Below, piece by piece: positions 20,711 through 32,364 of a DNA stretch of 64,000 bases. The translations under genes and the position numbers were made by a program. Source of the DNA: Oscheius sp. JU75. Taxonomy: Eukaryota; Nematoda; Chromadorea; Rhabditida; Rhabditidae. Numbering within the stretch: the stretch's first letter is position 1; every line of letters starts with the position of its first letter. The notes beneath the pieces were generated by a model that did not search any database, was not told the DNA's origin, and was given only the letters and a program-made list of their open reading frames with translations. The stretch lies in assembly GCA_037178855.1 (NCBI GenBank), contig JASJZC010000002.1:4526001-4590000 (forward strand), written 5' to 3'.

Positions 20711-22342
20711 TTATTTGACGATGAAATGATCGAATCCATCGGAAGAGCCGATTTTTTGGAGCTTCTCCATCACATGCTTCGAGGAAAAAATCTGAAACGA
20801 AACTTTTTCAGGACCCACCCAAAAGCTAACCAAGATGGTAGGAAGTCCGTGTCTGATTTGGTAGTTCGGGGCGGAGAGAATCTGTCCAAATGTGAGCTTC
20901 TTCTTGACTTCGATCAGGAACTCGTCGTATTCCGAGGTCACAAAATATCTCACTGATCTGGGCCTAAAATGATCATTTTTGACAGGAAGCCAGTTCAAAA
21001 TCACTTGTAGAGGTGGTCGGGATCGAACGGCGCTTGTTCGGCCAACACACTGTCCATAAGTTCTTCCACGCCACACGTCTCGCTTACTTCTGTAATGACA
21101 TCCGTGTAGCCGACCTCGGGATACTGTAGCATGATGGGCCAGACGAGGTTCCTTTCCCAGTCCAAGGTCACTTTGTCGTGTTCCTAGAAGTTATCTAGTC
21201 TGAACAAAAATAAGGCGACTAACGTGTGAGACCTGAGCCAGCTGTACTCGTATCCTCGCATAATCGAATAGTTCCGGATGATCGAATGGCACCCGAGGAG
21301 CCATATTCAGCTTCCGTTCCTTTAGAGCCGCCAACAGCTTTGTCTTTTCTGTCAAGTCGGCCTTTTCCTATATTGGCAACTGTAAAAAAATGTTTAAAAA
21401 AATGACGAACCTCTTCTCTGCGTTGCTTGTTCTGCTTCCGCTGGACAGCGTACTTGACTTCCGCATCCTTGTACAAATTATCCAGATCCTTGAGCAGTTT
21501 CGTCTCACCTTCCACCACATTTCCTCCATCCTCGGTCTCCTTGGTCAGGGCGAAGAGCTTCTTGCTCTGATCGATCAAATCGACGGCCTCCTTTCCGTAG
21601 CCGAGTTTCAGCAGGCTTTCTACTGCATGAATAGTCGCCTGAAAACAGTAAGGAAAAAGGTTAAAGGTAAAGAATATACCTTCAAATTGGTAGGGTCAAA
21701 GCGTCTGGCCTGAATAGCGTCTTTAATGGCACTGCGATAGTTCTCGAGATATTTGTTCGAGGCTGCTCGATTGCTGTACAGTATCCCGTTCAGTTTTCGA
21801 TCAAAACAGCGTGCCTTGATACCTGAAAAATTCATTATGTAAACAAAAAAATATATACCTTTAGTGTAGCATTCGATGGCCCAGCGATACTTTTTGTTCT
21901 GGAAGTGTTTGTTTCCTTCGGCCTTCTGCTTTTCCGCCGTAATCTGCTTATCTTCAGTCGAATCCTCCTCGTCATATTTCATGGCCTAAAAACAAATTTT
22001 TTTGTAGACATGATATAAATTTAGTTACCTGCATAGCTGCAATGGTATCGCCGTATTTTCCATTGAGACAGTCATTAATATTCGTCTTGTCGGTCATAAA
22101 ACAGGGATGCTGCTCAATTTCCTTGCACCACTCGTCAAAATCGAATGGCTTCTTCGTTTCTGGATTCTCCGCCTCCCGATCTCGCTGGAAAAGACAAAAT
22201 ATACGCTGTGAAAAAGGCAGACCTTTTTGGTGGCCATTTGTTCCATGAATTCATCGAGCTCATCGTCGAGTTTTTGAGCCAAGGCAGCTCTCTCGGCATC
22301 ACTGAGCTTTTTTCTGGTCTGGGGATACAATGATCCGTCCAT
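20711..22342 (-). CDS. TTC4/Cns1-type TPR co-chaperone
   Basis: Exons from an ATG at 22342 to a stop at 20711 include 22223-22342, 22029-22184 and 21859-21985, and continue through about 21620-21800, 21219-21370 and 20711-20970. N-terminal acidic and charged stretches (KLDDELDEFMEQMATKK, FDEWCKEIEQHPCFM) precede TPR repeats (AEGNKHFQNKKYRWAIECYT and LYSNRAASNKYLENYRSAIK). A coiled basic stretch (KQNKQRREEEK) and a C-terminal globular region (HGLPTILVSFWVGPEKVSFQ) follow. This order, including the WP-x-LxxYPE-like segment (NLVWPIMLQYPEVGYTD), is that of TTC4 (human) and Cns1 (yeast), which bind Hsp90 and Hsp70. It is transcribed divergently from cdc14 with about 1 kb between starts. Confidence 0.85.
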
Positions 22343-23375
22343 TTTAGCTGAAAAGACCGATTATCGCCGTTGCCAAAGCTTGAGTGAAAGGAAATTTTTT
22401 TCATCTCGTTTAAACAACTTTTCCAACTAGCGTTGTAATCGATTACCGCAGTCGTTTGGGTTTCGGTTAACTTTCTAGTCGAGCTACCACAAATTGTGCG
22501 AGATTTCTATACACCTTTCCGCTTACAACTGACTTGCCACTTAATTGTCAATAGTTCTTTACCTGCCATCTTTACTTCGTGGCCTTGGTCAAACAAACAG
22601 ACAAACAAACACACAGAGTCAACCACAGACACGATTACGCTTTCATAGTTTAGATCTCAACGAAAGCTGGCGCTGGGGAAAATGGAACGAAAGAAGACAG
22701 CGAAGAAAATAGAAGAAGGTTCAAATTCGCGCAGAAAGTAATCCTATACAATCGCACCAGCTTTAAAAAAAATTTCGGTTTTTCTTTAGATTATGCGTTT
22801 TTTAATTGCTTTTTAAGGTAAGAGTTGTGCATAAAAGTAGAAAAAACTAACTATTGAATGGGAACGTAAGCGCGCCCCAACTCAAACAAGCCAGCCCCAG
22901 CGCGAAGTTAAAAATTGGCGTCATGCCAAGGATTCGCGTGATCGACTGATTTCTCTGGATCTCGCTTGATCCTCGCAATACCCTACGTCTTTATTCAAAC
23001 CGTTTGACCAAAAACATCCCTCTATTGACTAATTATTGCTTGTTGTAGGCAAATTAAACGCTTTGGCTTGGACACATTGCTTCTTCCCGTTACTGTTTAC
23101 ACTACTCCGCACAACAATCTTTTTATAACTTCCACACTGCTCGTACTGCTACTGAAGTATTATATTGCTGGAAAAATAAACAAAATATCATCAGATTCCT
23201 TTTTCTTTTGTTTTTCCAATAGTTTTCAATATCCTGTTCTTGTTCAAAACAGGTGTCTTCATTTTTATCTTGCCACAGTTTCAATCTTCTTCGGATTCAT
23301 GTCCATTTTCACCATCGAACCTTGCAGGATGCAGTAAAAGTCGGTCCGCCCCGCACTCTACCAAAAAGTAAGATC
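22343..23375. other. Divergent intergenic region between TTC4 and CDC14 genes
   Basis: It presumably holds both promoters. A diverged copy of the dispersed repeat lies at about 22515-22640. No additional gene is supported. Confidence 0.4.
22515..22640 (+). repeat. Dispersed repeat, diverged copy
   Basis: Shares the order 'cttacaactgacttgccac...', 'cgtggcc', and a run of CAAACAAACAGACAAAC with the + copies at 1 kb and 4.4 kb and with the complement of the copies at 32.4 and 33.5 kb. The palindromic end is missing here. Confidence 0.35.
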
Positions 23376-25464
23376 ATGGTAGCATCCGTCGTCGACGCGG
23401 AACTCCTGTACGGCCAGGTAGCCGAGATTCTTCCCGATCGTCTTTTCTTCGCTTCCCTCAAAGACGTTCCCAGAGTCGATCCCACAATCCGCTACGTGCG
23501 CGTCGACGAAAAAGTGAGTTTTTTTATTGCTTTCTTCCAAAATCCTTGTTCAGGTCCACTATGAGCCATTTTATACTGACTTCGGGCCGTTAAATCTTTC
23601 CGTTTTGTATAGGTTTTGCGAATTTGTTCACTCTCTCCTGGATACCTCAAAACATAAGCGAAGACTCTTCATGTATACTTCAGTAGATGAAAAATGTCGA
23701 GTGAACGCCGCCTACATCATGGGCGCTTATCTGGTCAGTCTTATCTCCTCTTTTGAATCTACTGGCTCTGTTCCAGGTCATCTACCATCGAGTATCAGCC
23801 GACTCTGCCTACTTGCGGGTCAAGGTTGCAGAGCCGCCTCTCTTCATCGGCTTTCGCGATGCTTCCTTGGGTGAACCTACGTATCTTCTCCATTTACACG
23901 ATGTCCTTAGAGGAGTAGAAAAGGTTCATTTTTCTTTTGGCAGTACTCATGGGATCTTGTAGGCGATATCGCTGAAATGGCTCGACTTCAAACATTTCGA
24001 CGCGGAAGAGTACGAATACTATGAGAGAGTCGAGAATGGCGACCTGAACTGGATCATTCCTGACAAAGTGCTCTCCTTCTGCGGACCTCACAACGAGAGC
24101 AGAATAGAAGATGGTCAATTTTTTCCTAACTTTTTTTCTATATTCAACTTCAGGATATCCGTATCATTCACCGGAGACCTATTTCCCCTACTTTCGTAAA
24201 AACAACGTCACGACAATCATTCGCCTCAATATGAAGATGTACGACGCGGAAAAGTGAGTCTTGATTCCTTGTTTTCGTCTCATTTTCCAATCCAATTCAG
24301 ATTCCGCAGAGCCGGCTTCGACCATGTGGATCTATTTTTCATTGACGGCAGCACACCATCTGAGGAAATCGTTCTCAAATTTATCGACGTCGTCGATCGC
24401 GCGAAAGGAGCCGTAGCTGTACATTGCAAGGCCGGCCTCGGCCGAACCGGAACGCTGATTGCTTGCTGGATGATGAAGGAATACGGGCTGACCGCAGCCG
24501 AGTGTATGGCCTGGCTTAGAATTTGTCGGCCGGGTTCGGTAATTGGTCCCCAACAGGAGTTCCTTGTCGCGATGCAGAAGTTTTGCTGGTCACGCTCCGT
24601 CGCCGTCCATATGGCAAAGAAAAAGAGGGCCGAGATTGCCGACTCGTCTGCTCTGTGTTCTTTCAGAGGTCTCACTTCCAAGGTATCATTTAATTTCGAA
24701 TCATTCATAAAAACTGTTTAGGTTGACGACATTCGGCTCTCTCCAAAAACTCGTCTCGGAATGATCGAAAATTCCAAGGCACGACCGAATATTCTACCTA
24801 TCAGACGCGCAAAACGGACCAGCGGGTGTGAGATTGGGCTGGTCGATGAGGTTCGTATTTTTTTCCTTTTTTTATTCGCCTCTTTTCAGACAGAGTTAGA
24901 CGAGAAAGGTCGTTCGCAAGGAGACCGTCTGCTAGCCATGAAGGCCCGTAGTCAACACGCAGCCGGTTCCTCCTCAACCAGCAGCCCAAACGGCAACATT
25001 CCGACCGCCTACCGAGCCTACGAAACGCCCAGGACGCCGTCTAAGAGCGAACGAAACGGAAATCTCGTCTATCATCAAGTACTGACATATTTTTAATCTT
25101 TTCAATTCTCTCATTCAGTCTATAAATCCACATGTCGCCAGATCCTCGGCCTTCTCGAGCCGTTTCTCGTCGCCAACTACTCCGATCAAGCAGCCTTCTC
25201 CAGCCGTTTCCTCGCCTGCCCCCTACAGATCTCATCTTGTCTTGAGGAACCAATCTATCCCTGTCCCGGTGAGTCTTTTTCTGCATGGCATGGCATGGGT
25301 TGTGTGTTTCTGCACTTTGAACCACGGGAAAAGGAGACAACATGGACTAAACCTCTTCTCTTCAGCTGCGCTTCGCCGACCCACCCTACACTACCACGAT
25401 TCCGCACATTTCCAGAACCCCTTACGGTTCATATCGCATTCCGCCACCGCCCAACTTCTGCTAG
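23376..25464 (+). CDS. cdc-14: CDC14 dual-specificity protein phosphatase
   Basis: Exons begin 23376-23513, 23554-23733, 23777-23923 and continue to a stop at 25462-25464. The first ATG fits the CDC14 N-terminus ([20 protein letters not shown], then [12 protein letters not shown]). The N-terminal domain contains [19 protein letters not shown] and [20 protein letters not shown]. The catalytic domain has [14 protein letters not shown], the conserved Y[16 protein letters not shown] segment and the PTP loop [10 protein letters not shown] with catalytic Cys and Arg. A Ser/Pro/Arg-rich tail follows, with many S-P and T-P pairs as possible CDK sites. CDC14 reverses CDK phosphorylation at mitotic exit and supports quiescence in nematodes. 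The C-terminus after the core is variable in this family; an alternative last exon may exist at 25685. Confidence 0.9.
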
Positions 25465-25684
25465 ATGGCCGTCCGTCGCTTTTCTGTACAATGTTTAGTT
25501 CTCTGTTCAATTGGTTTTAGATACCACAAAAAGAAGGGAGGTCAAGCTCCCACCACACCTATTTTAGCCACTGTTTTTCAGACTTGTAAAATATAATTCA
25601 CACAGCACTGTCGTTTGTTGCTCTTGTGTCTTACGCTTTTGTTAATAAATATTTTTAGACCGACCTAATTCCGCCCATTTTCAG

Positions 25685-26020
25685 ATGTCGAATCTTGTCT
25701 CGAGAGTCACGGTAGCTCCGGCTTCAAAAGCCACTCCTGTGCGTCTTTCGACGAGCAGCAAATCGACATCATCTTTGAGAAAGGTCACTGGAGCTAGGAC
25801 CAGAACATTACCGTATCCTTCGGCTGGAACCCGGGTTGAAATGGCACCTTCTCCGGCTGTTGGCTACGAACTTCGCTCCAGGACCTCGCTCTCCTCAACT
25901 CCGCTGTCAGCCGCGGCAATGGCTCTCCCGCCCAATTCGGAAGCTCTCATCGGGGTGAGTTCAGAGAGGAAATGAATAAAAAAGACATTCAGAGCCGTCG
26001 CAAGAAGCGCAGTACTTAAC
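25685..26020 (+). CDS. Ser/Arg-rich terminal exons: alternative CDC14 tail or separate small gene
   Basis: An open exon starts right after a splice acceptor (cattttcag, ending 25684) with ATGTCG and runs to a donor at about 25952. It is followed by a short exon SRRKKRST and a stop near 26020. The content is low-complexity and basic (TPVRLSTSSKSTSSLRKVTG). The phase at its start (0) equals that of the last CDC14 intron, so it could replace the normal final CDC14 exon. Alternatively, since an AATAAA lies about 40 bp upstream and the ATG follows an acceptor directly, it could be a trans-spliced downstream gene. The sequence alone does not decide. Confidence 0.45.
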
Positions 26021-26354
26021 TTCTCCAAAGAAATATTGCACATTTAATGTGCTCTCTTCGTCTGTACACATCGCTGGCGATACCTTCTCGTCTCAAATAG
26101 AACAAGCTTAGCATTTACTCAAACTCTCTTCTAGCCATTCGTTCCTAGTTCCTACCAATTGTGCAAACTGCCAAAAAAAAACAAGTTCTAGTTTCACTTG
26201 AACCCTCCGCCTTTAGTCTAAAGTGTACAGCCTCATTTCTCTATCTCATGCTAAAAGTGTGCTCTTCTGCGTAATTCTAGCTGCTGTGATCAATTGTAAC
26301 CACTACTTACTGCCGAAGAATGAACAATATGTATCTAATTATCCACTGATACGG
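26021..26354. other. Intergenic region, convergent 3' ends
   Basis: Nothing beyond the 3' flanks of the CDC14-associated exons (+) and the kinase-like gene (-) is seen. Confidence 0.4.
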
Positions 26355-27632
26355 TTAACACAAAGAAGACTTGAAGACGTCGATCAGATAGGCCCTCTCG
26401 TTCTCAATCCAGTGCTTCTCCAGGTAGTCTTCCGCCACTACCATTGAGATTCTGTCGTGAGAGGCTGGTCGATGACAGAGCAAGATGAGATTGTAAGGAA
26501 GTCGGGACAACGATCCGTCTTCTGCAGATACTGACCGATCATTCCGATACCCTGATGAATCGGAGCTGTGGCTCCCCAGGGCGTTCCGCCGAACATCTCC
26601 CACGCCAAACAGCCGTAGCTCCAGATGTTCGTCGTCACACTCAACTCGCCGTTCTTCAGCATCTCCAACGGAAGCCAAAGAGCCCTGAATAGAAACGTAA
26701 ACTGACGGAGAATAAGAAACATACGGTATGGTCCGACGAAGAGGCCTTCGGTACAGATGTGAACGTCTCCCATCAGGTAGTCGAGAGCCTGGTCGAAGGA
26801 ACAGATACCCAGATACCAGTTCGGATCGATGGAAATGCTCGGATGGGAGAAGTAGAAATTCTCCGAGACGAGATAGCGGGATGGGACGAGGCGAAGAGGA
26901 GTTGTGAGGAAGGAATCGGCTTGACGGAGACTGTACTGCTGACCACGAAGATATCCAGGAGGCATGCTGAGCTTCTTCCATTCCGTGTCGTCTTCTTGAT
27001 CGAGAAGAAACGTTCTGGATGATCTTATTGTACCCAAAATATTCAAAAAGACCTACTCATGTTCCTCAGCAGAGACGAGAACTTTCTGTCTACCGATCAG
27101 ATCCAATTCGAGGAGAGAGTAGCCAGAATGGTAGTCGAACGGAACACGGCATTCAATCTCCGCCTGTTGGCCATCGACAGTCACAGCTTCAAAGCCGCCA
27201 GCAGATACTTCACTCGGGAAGATAGAACTACAGTCGATGAGACAGTCGTTGCGGTCGATCATCAGTCTGGCCGTTGCGGCCGTGTAGTCTACGGGGTCTA
27301 TGCCTGCCTCCTCCATCCATTCGAGCTCGTCTTCATCGGGATCTGACCCACTGTCCGACTCCTCCAAGACTTTTGCTTCTATCTTGTCATAGGTTACATG
27401 GTTCGGGAACAGAACTATGTGCCCCTTCTTCAGATTGAGACGGTGTGCTGAGCTGGGGATGTCTGGAAAAGAATTATGTCCGAGAGAAGAGAGAAATAGC
27501 ATACCGAATTCTTCGAAGGGCTTCTCGTCATTCGTCCTTCATGGGCTCCTCGATCGTGTAGGGGTCCATATCGAACAATTCCTTCGTGAACGTTAAGCCA
27601 TTATCGTCGCATTTCTTCACATCGTCCGCCAT
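26355..27632 (-). pseudogene. Degenerate protein-kinase-like gene with two apparent frame breaks
   Basis: Read on the - strand from an ATG at 27632 (MADDVKKCDDNG). A C-lobe of a tyrosine-kinase-like domain is visible: LGICSFDQALDYL, a segment VGPYRALWLPLEML in the place of the activation segment/APE, TTNIWSYGCLAWEMFGGTPW (subdomain IX), and LILLCHRPASHDRISMV (subdomain XI). No HRD catalytic loop, DFG or glycine-rich loop is found; about 20 residues seem missing between the helix E region and the APE-like motif. The frame is broken twice: after MKDE in the first exon (a TGA where the next exon needs another frame), and between QKTDR and LPYNLILLC near 26505. Before the kinase part lies an acidic stretch (LEESDSGSDPDEDELEWMEE). 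It may be a pseudogene, a pseudokinase with assembly errors, or have unrecognised small introns. Confidence 0.4.
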
Positions 27633-28193
27633 CCAAAGGAAAGATATGTACAATGTACAATGTTCATTTCATAAGTTGCAAACTTTCAAAAAGTTCTTAA
27701 TTGCCTTCAAAACAATTTCCAACAAGAGCTGCTTCTTGTTCAAACGATCTCGGCTCTGACAAAAGATCCTCTCGGCGGTAAAGGTATTAATTGAGTTGAT
27801 GTCGGCCGCCTTTGGGTCCTTTAGGTCTGTTTGTCCGCCGACCATAATCGCCACTCAGTCAGGTTGTAGGGAAAAGAGTACCGCCGCACCGGAAGACACT
27901 CTCACCGGTACTTTTCAGCTCACCTTTCGGAGGTGTCATTGCAGGTGTTATTTTCCTACCCTATCGAAGAACACGAGTATCGTGGCTTGACCAATATCAA
28001 CTGGTGAGACAGCTGGAGAAAGATTCCACTGACTGTCAAGACTCGGCTGAGAATGGTCAGTAGTATGTATGGTTAGTTTCTGATCCAAATCAAAGATCAT
28101 GCAAACCCATCCGGCTGGTTCCTTGATCAAGTCAGTACCACCGAGCGCTCATCTGCCTCGAAGACAAGTAGAGACTCCCAAAGACTTCATACC

Positions 28194-28225
28194 CTTTTTA
28201 TTAGGATTTACATCCTAATAAAAAG
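28194..28225. repeat. Perfect hairpin with poly(A) signals on both strands
   Basis: CTTTTTATTAGGAT, loop TTAC, then ATCCTAATAAAAAG: a 14-bp perfect inverted repeat with a 4-nt loop. Each strand reads CTAATAAAAAG, so an AATAAA signal is present in both directions. Confidence 0.6.
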
Positions 28226-28839
28226 ATGCTATCATTAACTCTTTGCGGACACGTAGTCGGTGCCCGTAAATGGGTAATTCGACACGTGACTCGAGAGAAC
28301 AGCGGTCTCTTTGAAGTTACCTCAAGCACTTGTATCCAGACCTGTGGGCACTTTTTGATGAACAAGAAGGAGCTGCTGGACTCGAAGGAAACTTGATCAG
28401 TTTGACAAGTTTTTTTCCCGAGAATCTGTTCTCATCGTCGTGACAAAAAGAGCCATTAGTAAGCAAAGCGGCAGACTTTTCATTCGAGCGAGAGAGGCGT
28501 GTCGGCGATGTTTCTCTTTGCCGTCTTCAAAGACACCGCTTTGCCTAATTGCGCTCTAGTCCAGATGGCAGGTGTCGGACACAACTCCGCCTACTTTTCA
28601 AATTCTGTTTGTCTTCGCGCGAACAGTAGTAGTCTCCATTACGGCTAATAGAGGACACTCGGTAGATGTCTTCCGGTCACACTGCCACTTGACTCATGTC
28701 CTCGCGTGTCATCCAAGCGCTACTCGGAGCATTGTATTTCCGTTCAGTCATTGAGACTGCCGTTTTTGACTCATACCTGCTGTCGGTGTACATCTTCTTT
28801 TTGCTCAATCTTTCTCCGTCTGTCATGGTGTCCGCACAA

Positions 28840-28946
28840 TTGCCTGTCAAGACTAATACCCTGACAAGTTGTTTCATGTTAAGAAACAAGGGACAAGCCA
28901 GCTGTGAAGAAAACTGCTACTAGGGAAGCGGCGCAGCCGCCTGTAA
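28840..28946 (-). repeat. Dispersed repeat, diverged copy with palindromic end
   Basis: The end AAGCGGCGCAGCCGCCT (28922-28938 region) is the complement of the palindromic start of the 4.34-kb copy. The preceding bases contain 'gacaagccagctg' and 'tgtcaagact', resembling parts of the other copies. Boundaries are approximate. Confidence 0.4.
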
Positions 28947-29685
28947 TCATTTCTAAGGCAAGGCTAAAGGGCTGCGAAGCTGCAGCTGGTGACAGTGCCC
29001 ACCCATTCTTACACCTATCAATAAGACTGCTCTTTCTGTATGCCCTCATCCATCAGTCAGTTGCTAAAAATCTCTCCAGTGGCTAGCCTCTCTTCTTACT
29101 GTCTCGATTGCATGTCATCTAATCATTTTTACAAAAATGCACCTTGTTGCGTTCCAACTTCCTAAAAGACTTTCATCCCGACCGCAATGTTCCCTACTCG
29201 TTTTCCTTTAGAAGTGTCGGCGCCCCTCTCATCTCCCTTCCCATCTTTGTTGCGCAAGTCTCTTTTTGCCCAATTCAAATGCTACAGAACTACTTCCCAT
29301 GCGCAGCTGGTAGTCGCAGATTCTCTCTTGGGGACGCTGACATTCAAATGAGCGTGTCGGTTGGATCAAACGAATCGATCGACTCTCCCTATTCACAGCT
29401 TGGACGAGTGACCTGAGAGAGAGGTGCTATAGCAGCCAAGGCCACTGACTACCTGCCTGACCCGGGAGTCTCTCTACCCACTTACTCAATAAACCTCAGT
29501 ACTCTTTGAAAGATTGATTATATTCAATTCTTTGAGAAATGACCTTCTGAGACCATCTGCTCTGTTTAAAATACGAAATCAATGCCTGCGGTGCGTCCAG
29601 CTTTGAATCCTTGCTGCTTTTGAAAAGCAATCCCTCTCCCGCTTCCTTGAACCGCTATCTATTTCATAACTCACCATTTACAGGA

Positions 29686-30863
29686 ATGGGTTCCCGCTTC
29701 ATTCGAAATCTTTTCAAGACGAAAAAGAACCGCGAAGAGGATGACCTTGATAAGTTTATGAAGCAACACCATCGCATGAACACGAAGGAAAACGTGAGTT
29801 CAACTTTCTTTTACTAGTCATCTGGTGTCTTTTCAGAAGAAAGATCATCTTGAGGACAATGCCACAGCCTGCTATCACACAGACGTGGCGCCAAAGACAA
29901 GGAGAGGACCGAAAAGTCTGCCCGGAGGGTGAGTATAATATTGGAACGTCTACTTACAATTAGATTTGGAATGGTTATCTTCCATTAATGTAAAGCCAAC
30001 TGATCAAAAGTTTCATAAAACTGACTATTTCAGTTCTGACCTAAAAGTGACACATGATTTCAAGTCTGAACAGTACTTTTTCAGTCCAATCGACGACGTT
30101 GGGCATGTCAACCGCTCCTTCGAGACCGAGGTCCCTCGCCAGAGAAGAAGAGTGCCCAGTCCGGACAACTTCAAGGAGAACAGACGTCATCGGGCTGCCT
30201 TTTCCGACTTCAACGGACCCGTTAGCAGTAGACGGACAGACATTAACTACCGGACCATGGTCATCCCGGAAGAGAGTGATGAAGAGGTAGATGTCAGGGT
30301 AAGAGCAGTTTGTTAGCGTTTGTTATTTCGAGTTTTAGGAGCTCAAGTCGCAGTTGCGAGAGATGAGCAAGAAGTATTTACATGCCACAGGGAGACGTCA
30401 ATACTACAAACAGCAGTGTCAAGAGGCTTCCGAAATGCGAAAGAGCGTCGACAAGGCTTATAAGACACAGCTGGGCAAGTGCGAGGACAAAATTGAGGAG
30501 CTCAAAAGGACGAACGAGATTCTGAACGGGACAGTTCACAGTCTCCAGAATCAACTCCACGCCATGCAGATGAGACCCTGTCATTGTCATAGACCACCTC
30601 CTCCGGCTATGTACAACTTCAACACGCAGTACCCGTCGTTCCCGCAGCCAATGTCCGTCTCTTCTCAAGATATCTGTAAGTGATAAGTTACTTTTTCCAG
30701 AGAGTCCCTGCTTTCAGGTGATCCACAACCAACTGGTTTCCCCTTCACGGCCATGGACTTCACCCGGGAAGACAGAGATGAGACGAAGATTTTCACACCG
30801 AGTGTCATGACCGACTATGAAACTGACATGTCCAGGATGGACTCGAACATGGGGGAAGAATAG
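29686..30863 (+). CDS. Coiled-coil protein with N-myristoylation-like start, function unknown
   Basis: Five exons (29686-29793, 29837-29928, 30034-30298, 30339-30675, 30716-30863) join in frame to about 315 residues. MGSRFIRNLFKTKKNREED has a Gly2/Ser and basic residues, compatible with N-myristoylation and membrane attachment. The middle is polar and basic (RQRRRVPSPDNFKENRRHR). A helical, coiled-coil-like region follows (ELKSQLREMSKKYLHATGRR to EELKRTNEILNGTVHSLQNQ), then CHCHRPPPPAMYNF and an acidic C-terminus ending MGEE. A candidate trans-splice acceptor (tttacag) lies 2 nt before the ATG. AATAAA occurs at about 30968. No family was recognised; the LFK-x-KK N-terminus recalls the small gene at 34.27 kb. 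Confidence 0.75.
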
Positions 30864-31259
30864 ACCTATTCTTCGTCGTCCACTCTACTACGGGTTTCTA
30901 GCGCCATATTCATAGAAAAGGGTTGTGTTTCGGTTCAGTTTGGAAAGATGAAGTGTACTCTTACAGTAATAAATAGTATTCCCGATATGAATGCTGTTAC
31001 CGCTAATAGTTTCAGTTCAAGGGTAGCAGCCTTTAGAGAAAGTTCAGAAGTTCGATAGATTCTTTCTTTTTGTGAACTTCTCCAGCCCTTTGAGCAAATT
31101 TCTTCCACGTCATTTCGACTGACAAAACGGATAGAAAGAGACGTTCAGATTAGATAAAATCCGCAGTCTTCCCAAGTAAAACTCCTAATATTTAACATAG
31201 AGTGGTTCACAAAACATGCGTAGACATAAGAACAGAACAGAAGAAAACAGTTTATTAGT
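30864..31259. other. Convergent 3' intergenic region
   Basis: Contains the AATAAA of the preceding + strand gene and 3' sequence of the DB-module gene on the - strand. Nothing else is seen. Confidence 0.4.
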
Positions 31260-31710
31260 TTAGACCTTTCTGACGTAGGGCTCGTTCTTGTCCAGATGAT
31301 CATGGAAGCAATCGCGGATGAGATTGAAGTCTTCCATGCAGAAGAGGTAGTCGAGGTAGTTGGTAGGAACTCCGTTCTGAGCAGAGCAATAAGGCATACA
31401 GCCCTCAGCCACTCCCTTATTCTTGCAGCACTCGGTGTGGTCATGGCGGAGAGCTGCGCAGTCCCACATGTTTCCGACAGTGGGCCCACGCTCCTGACAG
31501 GTGGACAAGTAGGTCAGAACCTGGAATGACCTTTTTTTTTTAAGAAAGTGAACAAACATTGGTCTGGGAGATGGCATTGAAGTCGCAGAATCGCTCGACG
31601 CATTCCTTGTCGGCATCCTTGAGAGTGGAACAGCACTGCTTCAGTTTCTCATTGGGAGTGGCGGCAGCCGAAAGACCGACTAGGACGGCAGCAACGACGA
31701 GTCGAAGCAT
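31260..31710 (-). CDS. Secreted DB-module (Cys-rich) protein
   Basis: Two exons on the - strand (31558-31710 and 31260-31520) give about 137 residues. A signal peptide (MLRLVVAAVLVGLSAAA) is followed by a first Cys-rich part (QCCSTLKDADKECVERFCDF) and a second with the spacing of the nematode DB module: CAALRHDHTECCKNKGVAEG, CMPYC, then FCMEDFNLIRDCFHDHL. DB-module proteins are nematode-typical secreted proteins; some are linked to cuticle, pharynx or signalling, and the function here is unknown. The start was placed at the Met directly before the hydrophobic segment; an in-frame upstream Met would hide the signal peptide. It heads a run of small Cys-rich sequences on the same strand. Confidence 0.85.
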
Positions 31711-31905
31711 CTTGGAAAAAGACAGCGATGGGTTACGGATCTGTCGGTTTATCAAGGAGAATCTAGGTCGGCCAGGCGCTTAGGTTGAAATAACAGCACC
31801 TTGACCCGCGAATAGGGGGTGAAATCTCTCCGAGAGTGCAAAGGATGCTGACTGTTTCATGCGCGAAATCGAAAACATTTCTCTACATATCTTTATTCCA
31901 TAACA

Positions 31906-32140
31906 AACGATCCCATAGAAGGGCAGTCGGACAGGCATTTGCTGTAACAGCTTAGACAACGGTCAACAAGCCCAGTTTTGGCATTAGAAGATCTCGTGGT
32001 ACAATAGGCGGTACAGACTAAAAATGTATGCTTGATTCATAGCGAGACACAGAGCTTGCCACCAACACATAGAACATATGAAACTGAATCCGATGCAGCA
32101 GAAGCCATAAGACGGAAAATCAAGAGAAGAGGAAGGAAAG
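31906..32140 (-). CDS. Candidate small Cys-rich peptide gene
   Basis: On the - strand an exon after a TTTTTAG acceptor reads VCTAYCTTRSSNAKTG, then RCLSCYSKCLSDCPS and ends in GSFVME; its stop codon overlaps an AATAAA. Six cysteines in about 30 residues fit a disulphide-rich secreted peptide. The upstream exon is uncertain (a possible MASAASDSVSYVLCV with a non-consensus GT donor). No family assigned. Confidence 0.3.
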
Positions 32141-32364
32141 TTCCTCATCATGCCTGAAAAGTGAAGCATCTGAGGTTTATGTAGGAAACTGGACAAAGTG
32201 TCTCCGAGTAAAAACAGGTTCTTCCGAAAAATATTTAGCCGTTGGGGGTCTCAGATATCACTTGGTCATAGGTCGCATTTTATCTGTTCATCTCATTGAG
32301 GAGATAACCAAAACGGAGCAAAATTACCATACTATGAAATCACAACGGTTTCCGTCCTTGATTT

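Larger units (their letters stand above)
27633..29685. other. 2-kb region without a confirmed gene
   Basis: Short open frames occur on both strands but no exon chain or family resemblance is convincing. It contains a perfect hairpin at 28194-28225 and a copy of the dispersed repeat ending in a GC-rich palindrome at about 28840-28946. Confidence 0.4.

Noticed and set aside
27669-27854. 61-residue - strand frame starting MAIMVGGQTDLKDPKAADIN, faintly cystatin-like
   Set aside because: Only the first residues recall cystatins; the QxVxG loop and remaining fold are absent and no further exon was found.
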